From NCBI GenBank assembly GCA_963402885.1, contig OY727093.1, forward strand, positions 8,877,501 through 8,941,500: a stretch of DNA of 64,000 nt, read 5' to 3'. Position 1 is the first letter of the stretch; each line of letters begins with the position of its first letter. Shown here one piece after another: positions 54,564-64,000 of this stretch. The notes below the pieces were generated by a model. The model did not search any database. It was not told the origin of the DNA and was given only the letters and a program-made list of their open reading frames with translations. The DNA comes from Antedon bifida (Eukaryota > Echinodermata > Crinoidea > Comatulida > Antedonidae). The position numbers and the translations under genes are program-made.

Positions 54564-55256
54564 GTATCGTTATCAATGTGAATGTTTTGTTTATTTGTGA
54601 TATTTAGTGTGAAATGTGAAAAACAAAAAGAAAGATATGGTAAATAAAGAAAGTTACATTGTTTGATGAAAATGAGTAAAAGTAAATTGTTAACAAACAC
54701 TACATTTATTTTTAGTTATTTTCCCCCATAAACAGCCTTATTCGGTAGAAATGACATTTCCAAAATTCCTGGGTATATTCCCAACTTCAATTGATCTTTA
54801 ACATCAACGACACAAAGAGAGCGGTTGTCGACATGAATTTAAAAACAGGCAAGTACTGTACTTTGTAACGCCATGCAAAATTGGGGTTTTTCCAAATTTA
54901 TCATCTGGATTATTCTCACAGTAGTATTTATAATGTAATGAAAGGTTTTTAATTTGTTTGACCTGAAAGAAAAATTGCATGTGATTTGTAATCTCGGGAG
55001 AATTAAATGATTCAATGGTGCAGTGCCGGTTAGTCAGAAACATTCATTGGAGTCACACAATGTGCTCAACATCCTCTCCCGAAGGAATGCTAACTGGGAT
55101 AACATACATTGATAATCTCCAGGGAAAGGTGGAAACAGGCAGAATTAGATGTATGAATTGGACTGTATTCACACTTATTGGTTATTCTTAATGCAAACAA
55201 TGGATTTAATACAAATATTGGTGTTGATTAGTTGGGTAACCTATTGTCACTTTGTA

Positions 55257-55411
55257 AGTGGTGGATCCAGGATTTTTTAATAGGGGGTGGGGCCTAAAAA
55301 TGGTGAAATGAAGGGCTGAACTTTGATTTTCCTATATTTTGCATTACAATTTATGAAATTTAGGGCCCAGAGCGACTGAACCCCCACCCTTGGATCCACG
55401 ATCCACCCCTG
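55257..55411 (+). repeat. Dispersed repeat (GGATCCAGGATT family), copy 2
   Basis: Bounded by GGTGGATCCAGGATT and an inverted CCTTGGATCCACGATCCACC. Homologous blocks occur in opposite orientation at 6370-6512. Confidence 0.6.
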
Positions 55412-56296
55412 ATAATTGTTCATTACAATAAAGAAAGAAGAATAATTTCAAAAGTGTACTTTTTGTGCTACATAAAAATGTGTTCAACAAAATGAACTTA
55501 CCAGGTGCAATTGTTTCTTTTCTTTATTTTTTAATTCATCACTTCTACAATATTATATACATAATATGTTACAATTTTTTTTTTCAAACCTGTAAAAGTT
55601 CCTACAAACATTTATGTACAACACACATTTATGTACAACACAGCAAATGTGCTATCATTCACTCAAGCACCCTTGTGGCCAAGAGCACTCTAGAAATCTG
55701 TATTTTTATTAATACAGTATTGTTATTCATTTTCAAGTTGTTCTTGTTATTCAAGTTTCCTCATTTTATATATATTTAAAATGTAATATTTTTGTCATGG
55801 ATATTTTTTGATATAGAACCAAGATTTGTTTATATTCCGTTTTACATGGTGGTGTACTTACAGTGTTTGTTCTGGATGTAGACTTACTACATCTTGTATA
55901 CAATGTAAAATTTGGTTTAATCAACTACTGTACTCGATGATGTGTGTAAAAAATAGGAAAGTAGTTTTGATTATTGGTTTTATGATGCGAGACAGCCAGG
56001 GACACTGTGGGTCATAAAACTTGTGTCTAGGAATGAGACCTCTTAAAAATAAACTGACAGTGCAAAGTTTTAATATAAGTTATTAAATTTATAATATTAT
56101 AATATAAAACTGCTAAATCCAGCAGACTCAAAATAGACATAAGGCATGTTGGGTTCAAGGTCACTCCAGAGCTCCTCAAACGGCTCGCAAAAGACTTACT
56201 CGCATTGCTCAGATAGAAAAAGCAAGGAGTCTAAGGAGCTGGATCTCTTCAAAACAGAGAAGTCTATATTAAATGTCAGATTGTACACCAAGCATG

Positions 56297-59200
56297 CTAA
56301 CCAGCCAATGATTGGTTATCTCCTCCTCCTTTCTCTGGTGGTTTGTAGTATGGGTCTCTTGCAAGCAGTACTTCTTGTAATTTTACATATGTTTCATCTG
56401 TCTTTTTTACATCGTTACCCTGGAAAATAGAATACTGTATATTCCAACATAACTGCCACAGAAGCTGTGCTTTTGCATATTCAGGCTCCTGGCTAATGTA
56501 ATAATTATTGTCTACATTACGATCTATTCAAATACAGTAGCATATTTATTTTTTCCAGTATATTCACTGGATAGATACCTACCCCTAATTCTTTTTTCCC
56601 TCTAAAGCTCTGTCTACACTATCAAACTAGTTTGACAAAAAAGTGTGATGTGCCCAATGGTAGTGATATGCTCAAATATGGTAGTGATATGACATCATCA
56701 TGTCTATATATGGGCACATCACATTTTTTTGTCACATAAAGTTTGATAGTGTAGACAATGACAGAGTTATTTTATTGGATGTCATCATTCTATTAATTTG
56801 CATGACAGTGTACAGTAGTTTTTAATACGTTTTTATTTGAATTTGATCACAGAAGCTTAGAAAGTAACGCATGTATCATGCACGCAAAACAAACAGCTTG
56901 TATTAAAAAAATTCCACGTAAACAAATCAAAAACTAATATCTCCTTAAAGTCATCATAGATTGAATAATTGTATTATTATTATTATAAATTGAAATAAAA
57001 CATTTGGACTGCTAATGTAGAAGCAGTGCATTTTAAACTTACGGTCAGAGACATTCTGAGAATTCCCTTCATAGCTGGACTCGGCGCCAAATTCAACAAG
57101 GTAATTTGATATTGCACGGCTAGTAACAAACCCTTCATTCCTGTATCTGTTATCTTATTACCTGAAAAAAAAAGTACTTTTTACTGATTAAATGAACACA
57201 CAAAATAGAAACAACAATATATTGCAGTGGAAGTTCATCCTAAACATAGCATCACACTTGATTGGCTTAATGAATTAAAATAAACAGAGTTAGTACTAAC
57301 GAGATAAGTTGAGGTTAATTAGGCATCGATTGCCTGGAATCCACAACTGGTTGTCCATGCTCTCTACTTGCTCCAATAATGGGTTGATGGCTTCTAAAAT
57401 TTCTGGTGACTAGAGAGGAATAAAGAGGGTAACACATCAATATGACATGTAGTAATATTGATATCCTGTCATTGGTGTGTATTTATTGTATAAACTTTTT
57501 TCAAATACTGATTTTAAATGTCATAAAGCTCTGTCTACACTATCTTAACCTTATGTGATGTGCCCAAATATATGGTGGTGATATGACATCATCATATTCA
57601 TATATGAGCACATCCCATTTTTTGGTCACATAAAGTTTGATAGTGTGGACGGAGCTTTACAATGCATAAAGACTGATAAGTGACTTTTCCTTTTCATAAC
57701 ATTATAATAAAAAAAATTATTCTGCACACACTCAGAAAAATATGAGCATGAATGCATTCATGTGGCATATCATGAAGACAAAAAGTGGCTATTGTCAACT
57801 GTGTTTTATGTTTTTATTTTTGTAAGAGTATTCAGATTTATAAAAAATATAACAAGAATTTTCAAAATAATACATACATCTGATTCCGGCACCCTCTTGT
57901 CCTTTGAAGATGTTTTCTTTCCCTTGCTGGTCTTGGTAGACATCGTGTCGGCTACAAATGATGCTAAATCAGTTCAGTATTTGTATAGATTTGTAGAGAA
58001 GAGGATAGAACATACACAGCAAATAGGTTAGAGAATCACAGCAAACGGGTGCAGTCAAACTTTAATGTGTGCATAACAGGAGTATGATTAGAAGGTACTT
58101 AAAGGATAGATTTCCCATTTCCATGCCCCATACTAAAACAATCTTATTTGCACACTGCACGTAGACCTACCCATGTCAGTTAATGTTCAATCCCTCTAAA
58201 AGAATCATATTTGTACACTGCACGTAGACCTACCCATGTCAGTTAATGTTCAATCCCTCTAAAAGAATCATATTTGTACACTGCACGTAGACCTACCCAT
58301 GTCAGTTAATGTTCAATCCCTCTAAAAGAATCATATTTGTACACTGCACGTAGACCTACCCATGTCAGTTAATGTTCAATCCCTCTAAAAGAATCATATT
58401 TGTACACTGCACGTAGACCTACCCATTAATGTTCAATGTTCTCCCACATATGCATCTTTTTTTATATTGAAATTAATGGACTCTGATGTTCGAAGGATAC
58501 AACAAAACTCCACTGAATATGAATTAGTATTGTGCATTCGTTATATATCCTATTAGGGTGTGCTTATATCCAATATATGAATAAGGAAAGTATATGTTCC
58601 CATCAAAAATGCTGTGCAGGAATGTTTCAAACCCCAGTTATAATTCGAATTCCATCAAACTAACTAATTATTTATGTGCTGACAGAATTATAATCTACAT
58701 GGGTGCATAGCGAATAAATAATGAGTCCCTCCAATGAAAGACCACATGATGGTATCAGCTGAAGACGAGTGATGTCACATTCTCAAATGTTGGCCTTTAA
58801 TTGGAGGTACTATATGTGTTAGAAGTAGTTAGAAGTTAGAACTGTGCATTGAATATATTTTGTTCATACAATACAGTCAAATGGTGGAACAAATATTAGT
58901 ATTTTTTAATATATTAAAATAATTAAAATTTGCTTGAACATGCTTGTTAATGTTAAAAAAACTGTTAAACTTTTGTTAGAAGTAGGCCTGTTTAATTTTA
59001 AATGGAATTTGTAATATCAATCAAAAAACCTTTAAATAAATGCAAATCTTATTTGCAATACTTTAGGCAAAACAAAGCTTGTGTAAACCACAATATAGAA
59101 CCTTTGGGACTGTCCACTTGTAGAGATATTTAATAGGGGTTTCCCTTTTAATAGGGATGTTCCAAAGATGGGACCAAACTGTATTTTTCAATGTATATTT

Positions 59201-62200
59201 TTTATGCGCATATGAGACTGACATAAATAACTGGTGCAGAATGTTTTTTTACAAGGAAAGTGCAGTTTATATCAGGGAGGTATAAAATAGTACCTCCCTG
59301 GTTATATTTCTAGTGGGTGAACATGAGTAACAAATACTGTGACGCGACACATGAATCCAACAGCTAGGAGTTAAGCTGATATTTAAATTAGTTGCTCTTT
59401 ACAAAAAGTAGTAGGCTAAAATATAACATTTGTTGCTTGTCCAGATCAACTACATTTAAAACTCAACCACCCCCATGGATAGTTTACAGATTAAAATAAA
59501 ATCCATTCACGTTAGTATAATTCAACTTAAATAAACATAAATACAGTAATGCAATAAGAAAACATCCATAGAACCAGAAATTGAAAAAAAAACACGTAAA
59601 TTTTGCAATTTCAATAATAGATGCAGTGTTAGAAAGCATTAAAAAAAAATCAATTTACATAAAACATAATAAAATGTTTAAATAAATTAAATACTGAAAA
59701 TTTACTGTAAATAGATCCAGAAATAAAAGAGAACCCCATAAAATTAAAACTGTTAAATGAAATAATATTTTTGTGTTTTACTGAAAAGCCAATCAACAAT
59801 GAACATCCATGCCATCACATAACAGATGAATAATAAACATTAATAGAATGATGACAATTTAATTAATCAAATTGATGAAAAAAATGTATATATCATGAAT
59901 AATGGTGAAAAGCGTTATTTGAAAATTAAATGCGAATTAATGAAAAAATAATGTTGGAGGTTGTTGTACCATTAGCAGTTGGTTGAGACACAGCCCCTAC
60001 TAGTGAAGTTCGGCTTCCTCCACCTAACAAAATAGCAATTTATAGAGAAAGCAGAAAAAACAATTGTGAAAGTAAATTAAACAGTAAATTTTAATTGGCT
60101 TATAACATACTATTAATTAATTTTATTATTTTTTTATACTGGGCGATCTCTTCAGTCAAAGACTGGTCTCCCAGAGGGCCCAGTTATGATCAGTGGCTAT
60201 GATGTACTAGTACACTGGGGTAACCCCCTACTCGTCTCGAAAGATGTACTAGGTTCTTTAAGGTGCACATGAGCTAGATGTGTACACTGGACCTACGGTT
60301 TATAGTCCTTATCCGAGAAGACTCTTTCTACCACCAGAACCATGGAGAGAGTGAGCCTTGAACCTTTGCTGATGTTTGGCTACGTAATTATGGTTCCATT
60401 GTAATTAAGTTCCAATTGAAGTTTAATCTTTTAAATACATTTTTTAAAATGTCTTTATATGTTTAGTTCATTGGGTTAAATGGTGGTGTGGAAGATTTAT
60501 ATATTTTGTTATTATTAATATCCATGTCACTATCTCCTTCATAGCAGAATAAGGTGTCACAGTTTCTTTTGTGTATGAAAGATAAATAAATAATAATTAT
60601 GATTTACACATTCACATAAACAACACTGCCATACAATTCACCTTTTCAATCAATCACATTTCATAAACTGATTTCATAAACAAATTCCAAAAATCATCAT
60701 GCTATCAAACATTCCCAAAGTATCAAGAAAGAAAGCAATTTAAAAAAAACAATAATCAGCCATACCACCAACAATACAAATAAATATTAAATAAAGTAAA
60801 ATTATAATATTAAAAGTCTATAATATTTGTATCTATAATCAATAACCTATATAATCCTAAATTACCCACAGTACATAAAAGTGTATGGAAATATCTAATG
60901 GATGGCTTAATACATTACACATACTGTATACGGTTTTACGACTCAAAAGTTGGATATAACTGATTGACACTGCCACACAATGGAATTGTATGGTTGGACA
61001 GATAGACAAACAGACAAAAAAACCACAACCTATAAGGAAAACACAAAGGTAAGAACATCTGCAAGACTTGGGAGGATGCAAAATGACTGACAATTTGACA
61101 GTTGGTGATGGTAATCGTGACGATGGTATTATTTGTGAACACACTGGTTAATGTGACAATTTATTAAGTGACAAATCAGTAGGACAATTCATGTTATTAT
61201 TAATCAATGGTGACATTCTATTTATTATTTATTTTTAATAATAACACATGACATAAAAGTTCAGTAACTTTAGAGGGTGATGTTAGTCATAGTGACATGT
61301 TTTAGGATCATAATACTTTTTAAACTATGAAATAATATTTGTATGTAAATGACATTTTATGGGATGACATTTTTAAAACAGTGAAATTTAATAATGGTGA
61401 CATTTTGTTGGGGGCCACTATGCGTGAATATGGGTTTTATGTGAATATTATAAAACAGGGAAAACAAAACTAGGGTAACATCAAACAGCCTACCTATTGA
61501 AGCCTTCAACAAGCCTGTAGGTACAATATATAAAAATGAAATATATGATGATTTTTCTAAACAAATATCACTTCCATTATAAGATTCACATCTACAATTA
61601 ATTCTAAGTAAAAAATGCTTCTCTACCACTCCAATAACAAATCTATAAAGAATACTTTTCACATCTGTTTAAAGTCAGTTTTTGTTTTCTCATGGAAAAA
61701 AAAGTTAGGAACTTATTTCCTAATCCTAATTTATTTCTCCATGGTTTTCTAGTGTATGGTTTTTTTAATGAATACAAATTTACCATGATTGACTTTTACC
61801 TCAGATTATTGTATATATGATTCAGTTTGAAGTCATAAAACAACAATCGATTCTTGACCAAATTGATTTTTCATTTCATTTTCATTTCAAGTAACATTTA
61901 TTTCTTCTTATTTCAAATAAAACGTTAACATTTCACAAAAATAAAGAATTAAACTAAATAATAAATAAATAATAAATATACTACTGCTTCAAAAAATAAA
62001 GATATTAAATTTTTTTTAAATGCTAAAAGGGAGAGGATAGATCCCTAGAAGTTATACATTAATTGGATTACTCAAACGAAACCATAAACAGATGTGAAAA
62101 GGCATTTTTAAACAATGACAGTAGTTTTCAATACACATATTGAAGCTTTAGAAATAGAAAAAATAAAATAGGTAAAACAAAAAACATGGATGAAAATAAT

Positions 62201-63949
62201 GATCAATGATAACAACAAACAATATGATAGTGATCATGATAATGATGATCAAGATAAGATAAAACAAAACTTAGTGCAACTAATTATAAACTAACTAATT
62301 ACAACAACACAACTTATCATAAAATTAAACAAAACAGGAATACCAGTGTATGTATCCAAATTATTATTAGGGAGCTTGTGATTTATGATGACCGAGGAAC
62401 AAGTTACTTTAGGCCTTCATTGTGCAAATACAGACAATTTGAGACATGCTTTCTCATTCTATTCGTAGATATCGTTTTGGTGGTCCGTCCAGGTGACCAA
62501 TGACACATCAATAGGCCTAGTTCGTCATAAATTGAAAGCTTCCCGGGGTAAGCATATTATGTTTGACTACCTTATGTTTTGAATCCTGACAACGTTCTAT
62601 TCAACACTCATCAGGAAATAAAATTCTGACATGAATTCTGTGTTGTTTTTTTGTTAAATTATATTCCACACAATATGATATATTTAAAATTAAGTCAATA
62701 TTAATTTGTGTTTAACCTACCTTTTTTCCATTTGTCCTCTTTCTTTCCTTTCGTTGTATCGTCTTTGTCTTTCTTAGCATCCTTAAAAAAACAATAACAG
62801 CAGGGGTAATATATTGAAGATAGAGATGCAATGCCATCTAAGAAATATAAAAACAAGGGAGATTTAAATTGAAACAAATGATTTTGAATTGAAAAAAAGA
62901 TATTAAAATATTAAATTACAGATGAAAGTTAAAATAAACAAAATTTAACTAAAGTATACACACATCATTGCAATTTTCTGTTTGCAAACTTTAAAGAGGT
63001 CATTTGGAAGCGTTTTTGATAGCATACAGTACATCAATAGAAAAAAGAAATATGCTGAAGAATCTGGAATCCCAAGGCAAATGCTTAAAAGAATATAGTT
63101 TTTAACTGTTAATGATATAATAGTTCTTTGATAGTAAACCAATAAAACTTACATTGGCAAGACAGTTTCGTCTAGCTGTCAGCTTGACTTCTTCAGTTGC
63201 TATGATGCGTTATGCCGACGACTGGTCTCCTTTCCAGCCACTTGATGGTTTTGTTGTGTAGCCTAGAGGACCAGTCGTCATAACTCATCATAGCAACTGA
63301 AGAAGTCAAGCTGACAGCTAGACGAAACTGTCTTGCCAACGTAAGTTTTATTGGTTTACTATCAAAGAACTACTTATATCATTATACAAATCGAAACCAG
63401 AAGAAATGTTTTCATCAACTGTTAATGTTTAAAGATGCAATTAGATGAAATGAATATTGTAGTAAAAGTTCTCATCAATTTAGTTTTGGATATCAATCCC
63501 AATGACTGTATTCACCAAGTGAGATATTTCCTTATAAATACTAAATTTCACTTAAGTCAATCAAAATGTAAGTATAACCTTGTGGTATTCACTTATAGGA
63601 GAATTTTAAATTTTTGATTGGTGGATACAACCACATGCTCCTGGTTCAAGCCCTTGCACCAGTCATTAAAGATCATTCTGTAATTGTGTGTAGTGGGAAA
63701 ACAAGTCAGAAAGCTTTTTTTTCATCAAATAGAACCATCACAGAATTTTAATTGGAAGGAGATCTAGATATTAGAGACATATTAAATGATAAATACATTC
63801 AAAGTAAGTTAATATGCGTGCAAAATTTCATATTACAAAAATGTAGAGTGCAGATCATTAGTTGCCACATGTCAAATCAATTAGTACAGTACATCAGTTA
63901 TTACCGTTTTACTAGATTTTCCATCCTCTTTTTCACCTTTTCGCCCATC
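56297..63949 (-). CDS. Lysine-rich leucine-rich-repeat protein, 3' part (LRRC71-like, tentative)
   Basis: Phase-compatible minus-strand exons: 63905-63949, 62721-62781, optional 21-nt 61494-61514, 59970-60023, 57878-57951, 57301-57409, 57043-57161 and 56297-56419 (TAG 56297-56299). They give 201 residues with the microexon or 194 without it. Seen: a Lys/Asp-rich low-complexity part (DGRKGEKEDGKSSKT, DAKKDKDDTTKGKKEDKWKK), a linker, then LRR-type sequence LWIPGNRCLINLNLSRNKIT and DTGMKGLLLAVQYQ, and a tail with LQEVLLARDPYYKPPEK. The LRR order with a Lys-rich insert and an ARDP tail recalls LRRC71, a poorly studied protein, but this is from memory. More exons are expected right of the window. 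It converges with HMG20. Large introns hold MITE-A copies, a minisatellite, a SINE and a long hairpin. Confidence 0.6.
56605..56768. repeat. MITE-A foldback, copy 8 (last LRR-gene intron)
   Basis: AAGCTCTGTCTACACTATCA to TTTGATAGTGTAGAC. The right terminus is scrambled by a small AATGAC insertion. Confidence 0.85.
57535..57658. repeat. MITE-A foldback, copy 9 (LRR-gene intron)
   Basis: AAAGCTCTGTCTACACTATC to GATAGTGTGGACGGAGCTTT, internally shortened. Confidence 0.85.
58141..58437. repeat. 63-bp minisatellite, five units, in LRR-gene intron
   Basis: The word ACACTGCACGTAGACCTACC recurs at 58152, 58215, 58278, 58341 and 58404, exactly 63 bp apart. Units 2-4 look identical. Unit 1 has small differences at its left, and unit 5 lacks GTCAG and nearby bases. 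Confidence 0.95.
60137..60385 (-). mobile_element. tRNA-derived SINE, diverged copy 3
   Basis: Shares GGGGTAACCCCCTACTCGTC, TAGGTTCTTTAAGGTGCACA, TATAGTCCTTATCCGAGAAG and a degraded box B (CAAAGGTTCAAGGCTC on the minus strand). The left part differs from copies 1 and 2. Confidence 0.75.
61494..61514 (-). other. Candidate 21-nt microexon of the LRR gene
   Basis: The minus strand reads a good acceptor (TTGTACCTACAG), 21 nt coding GLLKASI in the phase set by the flanking exons, then donor GTAGGC. Inclusion keeps the frame. No homology supports it. Confidence 0.3.
63111..63383. repeat. Long near-perfect hairpin (inverted duplication)
   Basis: Arms 63111-63230 and 63267-63383 are reverse complements with only a handful of substitutions and small indels, around a ~36-bp spacer. 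Both arms carry a donor-like sequence (TTGCCAATGTAAGT on minus, TTGCCAACGTAAGT on plus) after a short open stretch ATEEVKLTARRNCLAN. Flanking LRR-gene exons join in phase without it, so it is probably intronic. Confidence 0.85.
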
Positions 63950-64000
63950 CTATTATTAATTAAACATTATCATTTAAAGTCTGAAAATATGTAATATAAG

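Larger units (their letters stand above)
53970..56296. other. Intergenic DNA between convergent HMG20 and LRR genes
   Basis: Contains the HMG20 3' UTR (to about 54,580), the 55257-55411 repeat and the LRR-gene 3' UTR at the right. I see no further gene. Confidence 0.5.

Noticed and set aside
56146-56430. Plus-strand ORF of 94 codons
   Set aside because: Shadow of the minus-strand terminal exon of the LRR gene (56297-56419).
58141-58437. CRISPR-like array
   Set aside because: The whole 63-bp unit repeats with no unique spacers, and the genome is eukaryotic; it is a minisatellite.
59100-59165. TTTAATAGGGATGTTCC-type words also seen near 15185-15270
   Set aside because: Probably a diverged dispersed repeat, but I could not define ends or a reliable alignment.
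63150-63232. Exon ATEEVKLTARRNCLAN of the LRR gene
   Set aside because: The frame has stops just upstream without a good acceptor, and the exons at 63905 and 62721 are already in phase with each other; kept only as part of the hairpin.

Overview
This is a metazoan nuclear genomic window. It is AT-rich and intron-rich, and full of short inverted-repeat (MITE-like) elements, tRNA-derived SINEs and LINE fragments. No prokaryotic or viral genes were seen. The gene families (LIV-1 zinc transporter, DHX29, PEAK1-type pseudokinase, HMG20, LRR protein), the exon structure, and the frequent AGGCCTAG and TACTGTA words in non-coding DNA suggest an invertebrate deuterostome, possibly an echinoderm. The phylum is an inference from style, not a proof.

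Layout. (1) 2025-6846, + strand: the last five exons of a LIV-1/ZIP zinc transporter; its 5' exons lie outside the window. (2) 10483-25856, - strand: a complete 28-exon DHX29 gene (translation-initiation DExH helicase) predicting 1,408 residues. It converges with the zinc transporter. Its first intron carries a ~3 kb tandem pair of Helitron-like non-autonomous elements, and intron 23 carries a truncated LINE. (3) 28197-33594, - strand: a three-coding-exon PEAK1-family pseudokinase scaffold (about 1,601 residues) with two tiny uORFs. A likely 5' non-coding exon near 48.85 kb would make 33.77-48.85 kb a ~15 kb 5' intron. (4) 50151-53969, + strand: a complete nine-coding-exon HMG20A/B gene (366 residues), arranged head-to-head with the inferred PEAK1 promoter. 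(5) 56297-63949, - strand: the 3' part of a lysine-rich leucine-rich-repeat gene, tentatively LRRC71-like, which runs off the right edge and converges on HMG20.

The genes do not form a pathway: they act in zinc uptake, translation initiation, cytoskeletal or adhesion signalling, chromatin, and possibly cilia. Exon boundaries were deduced by hand from reading-frame continuity, GT/AG sites and remembered family sequence. Phase is consistent across every junction given.

The most interesting non-genic structures are the tandem Helitron-like pair with eight TGACGTCA palindromes (22.4-25.4 kb), a ~270 bp near-perfect hairpin carrying splice-donor-like sequence on both strands (63.1-63.4 kb), a nine-copy foldback MITE family, a perfect 20-bp-TIR foldback just upstream of the DHX29 start, and a 63-bp minisatellite. 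I found no convincing new multi-gene system.
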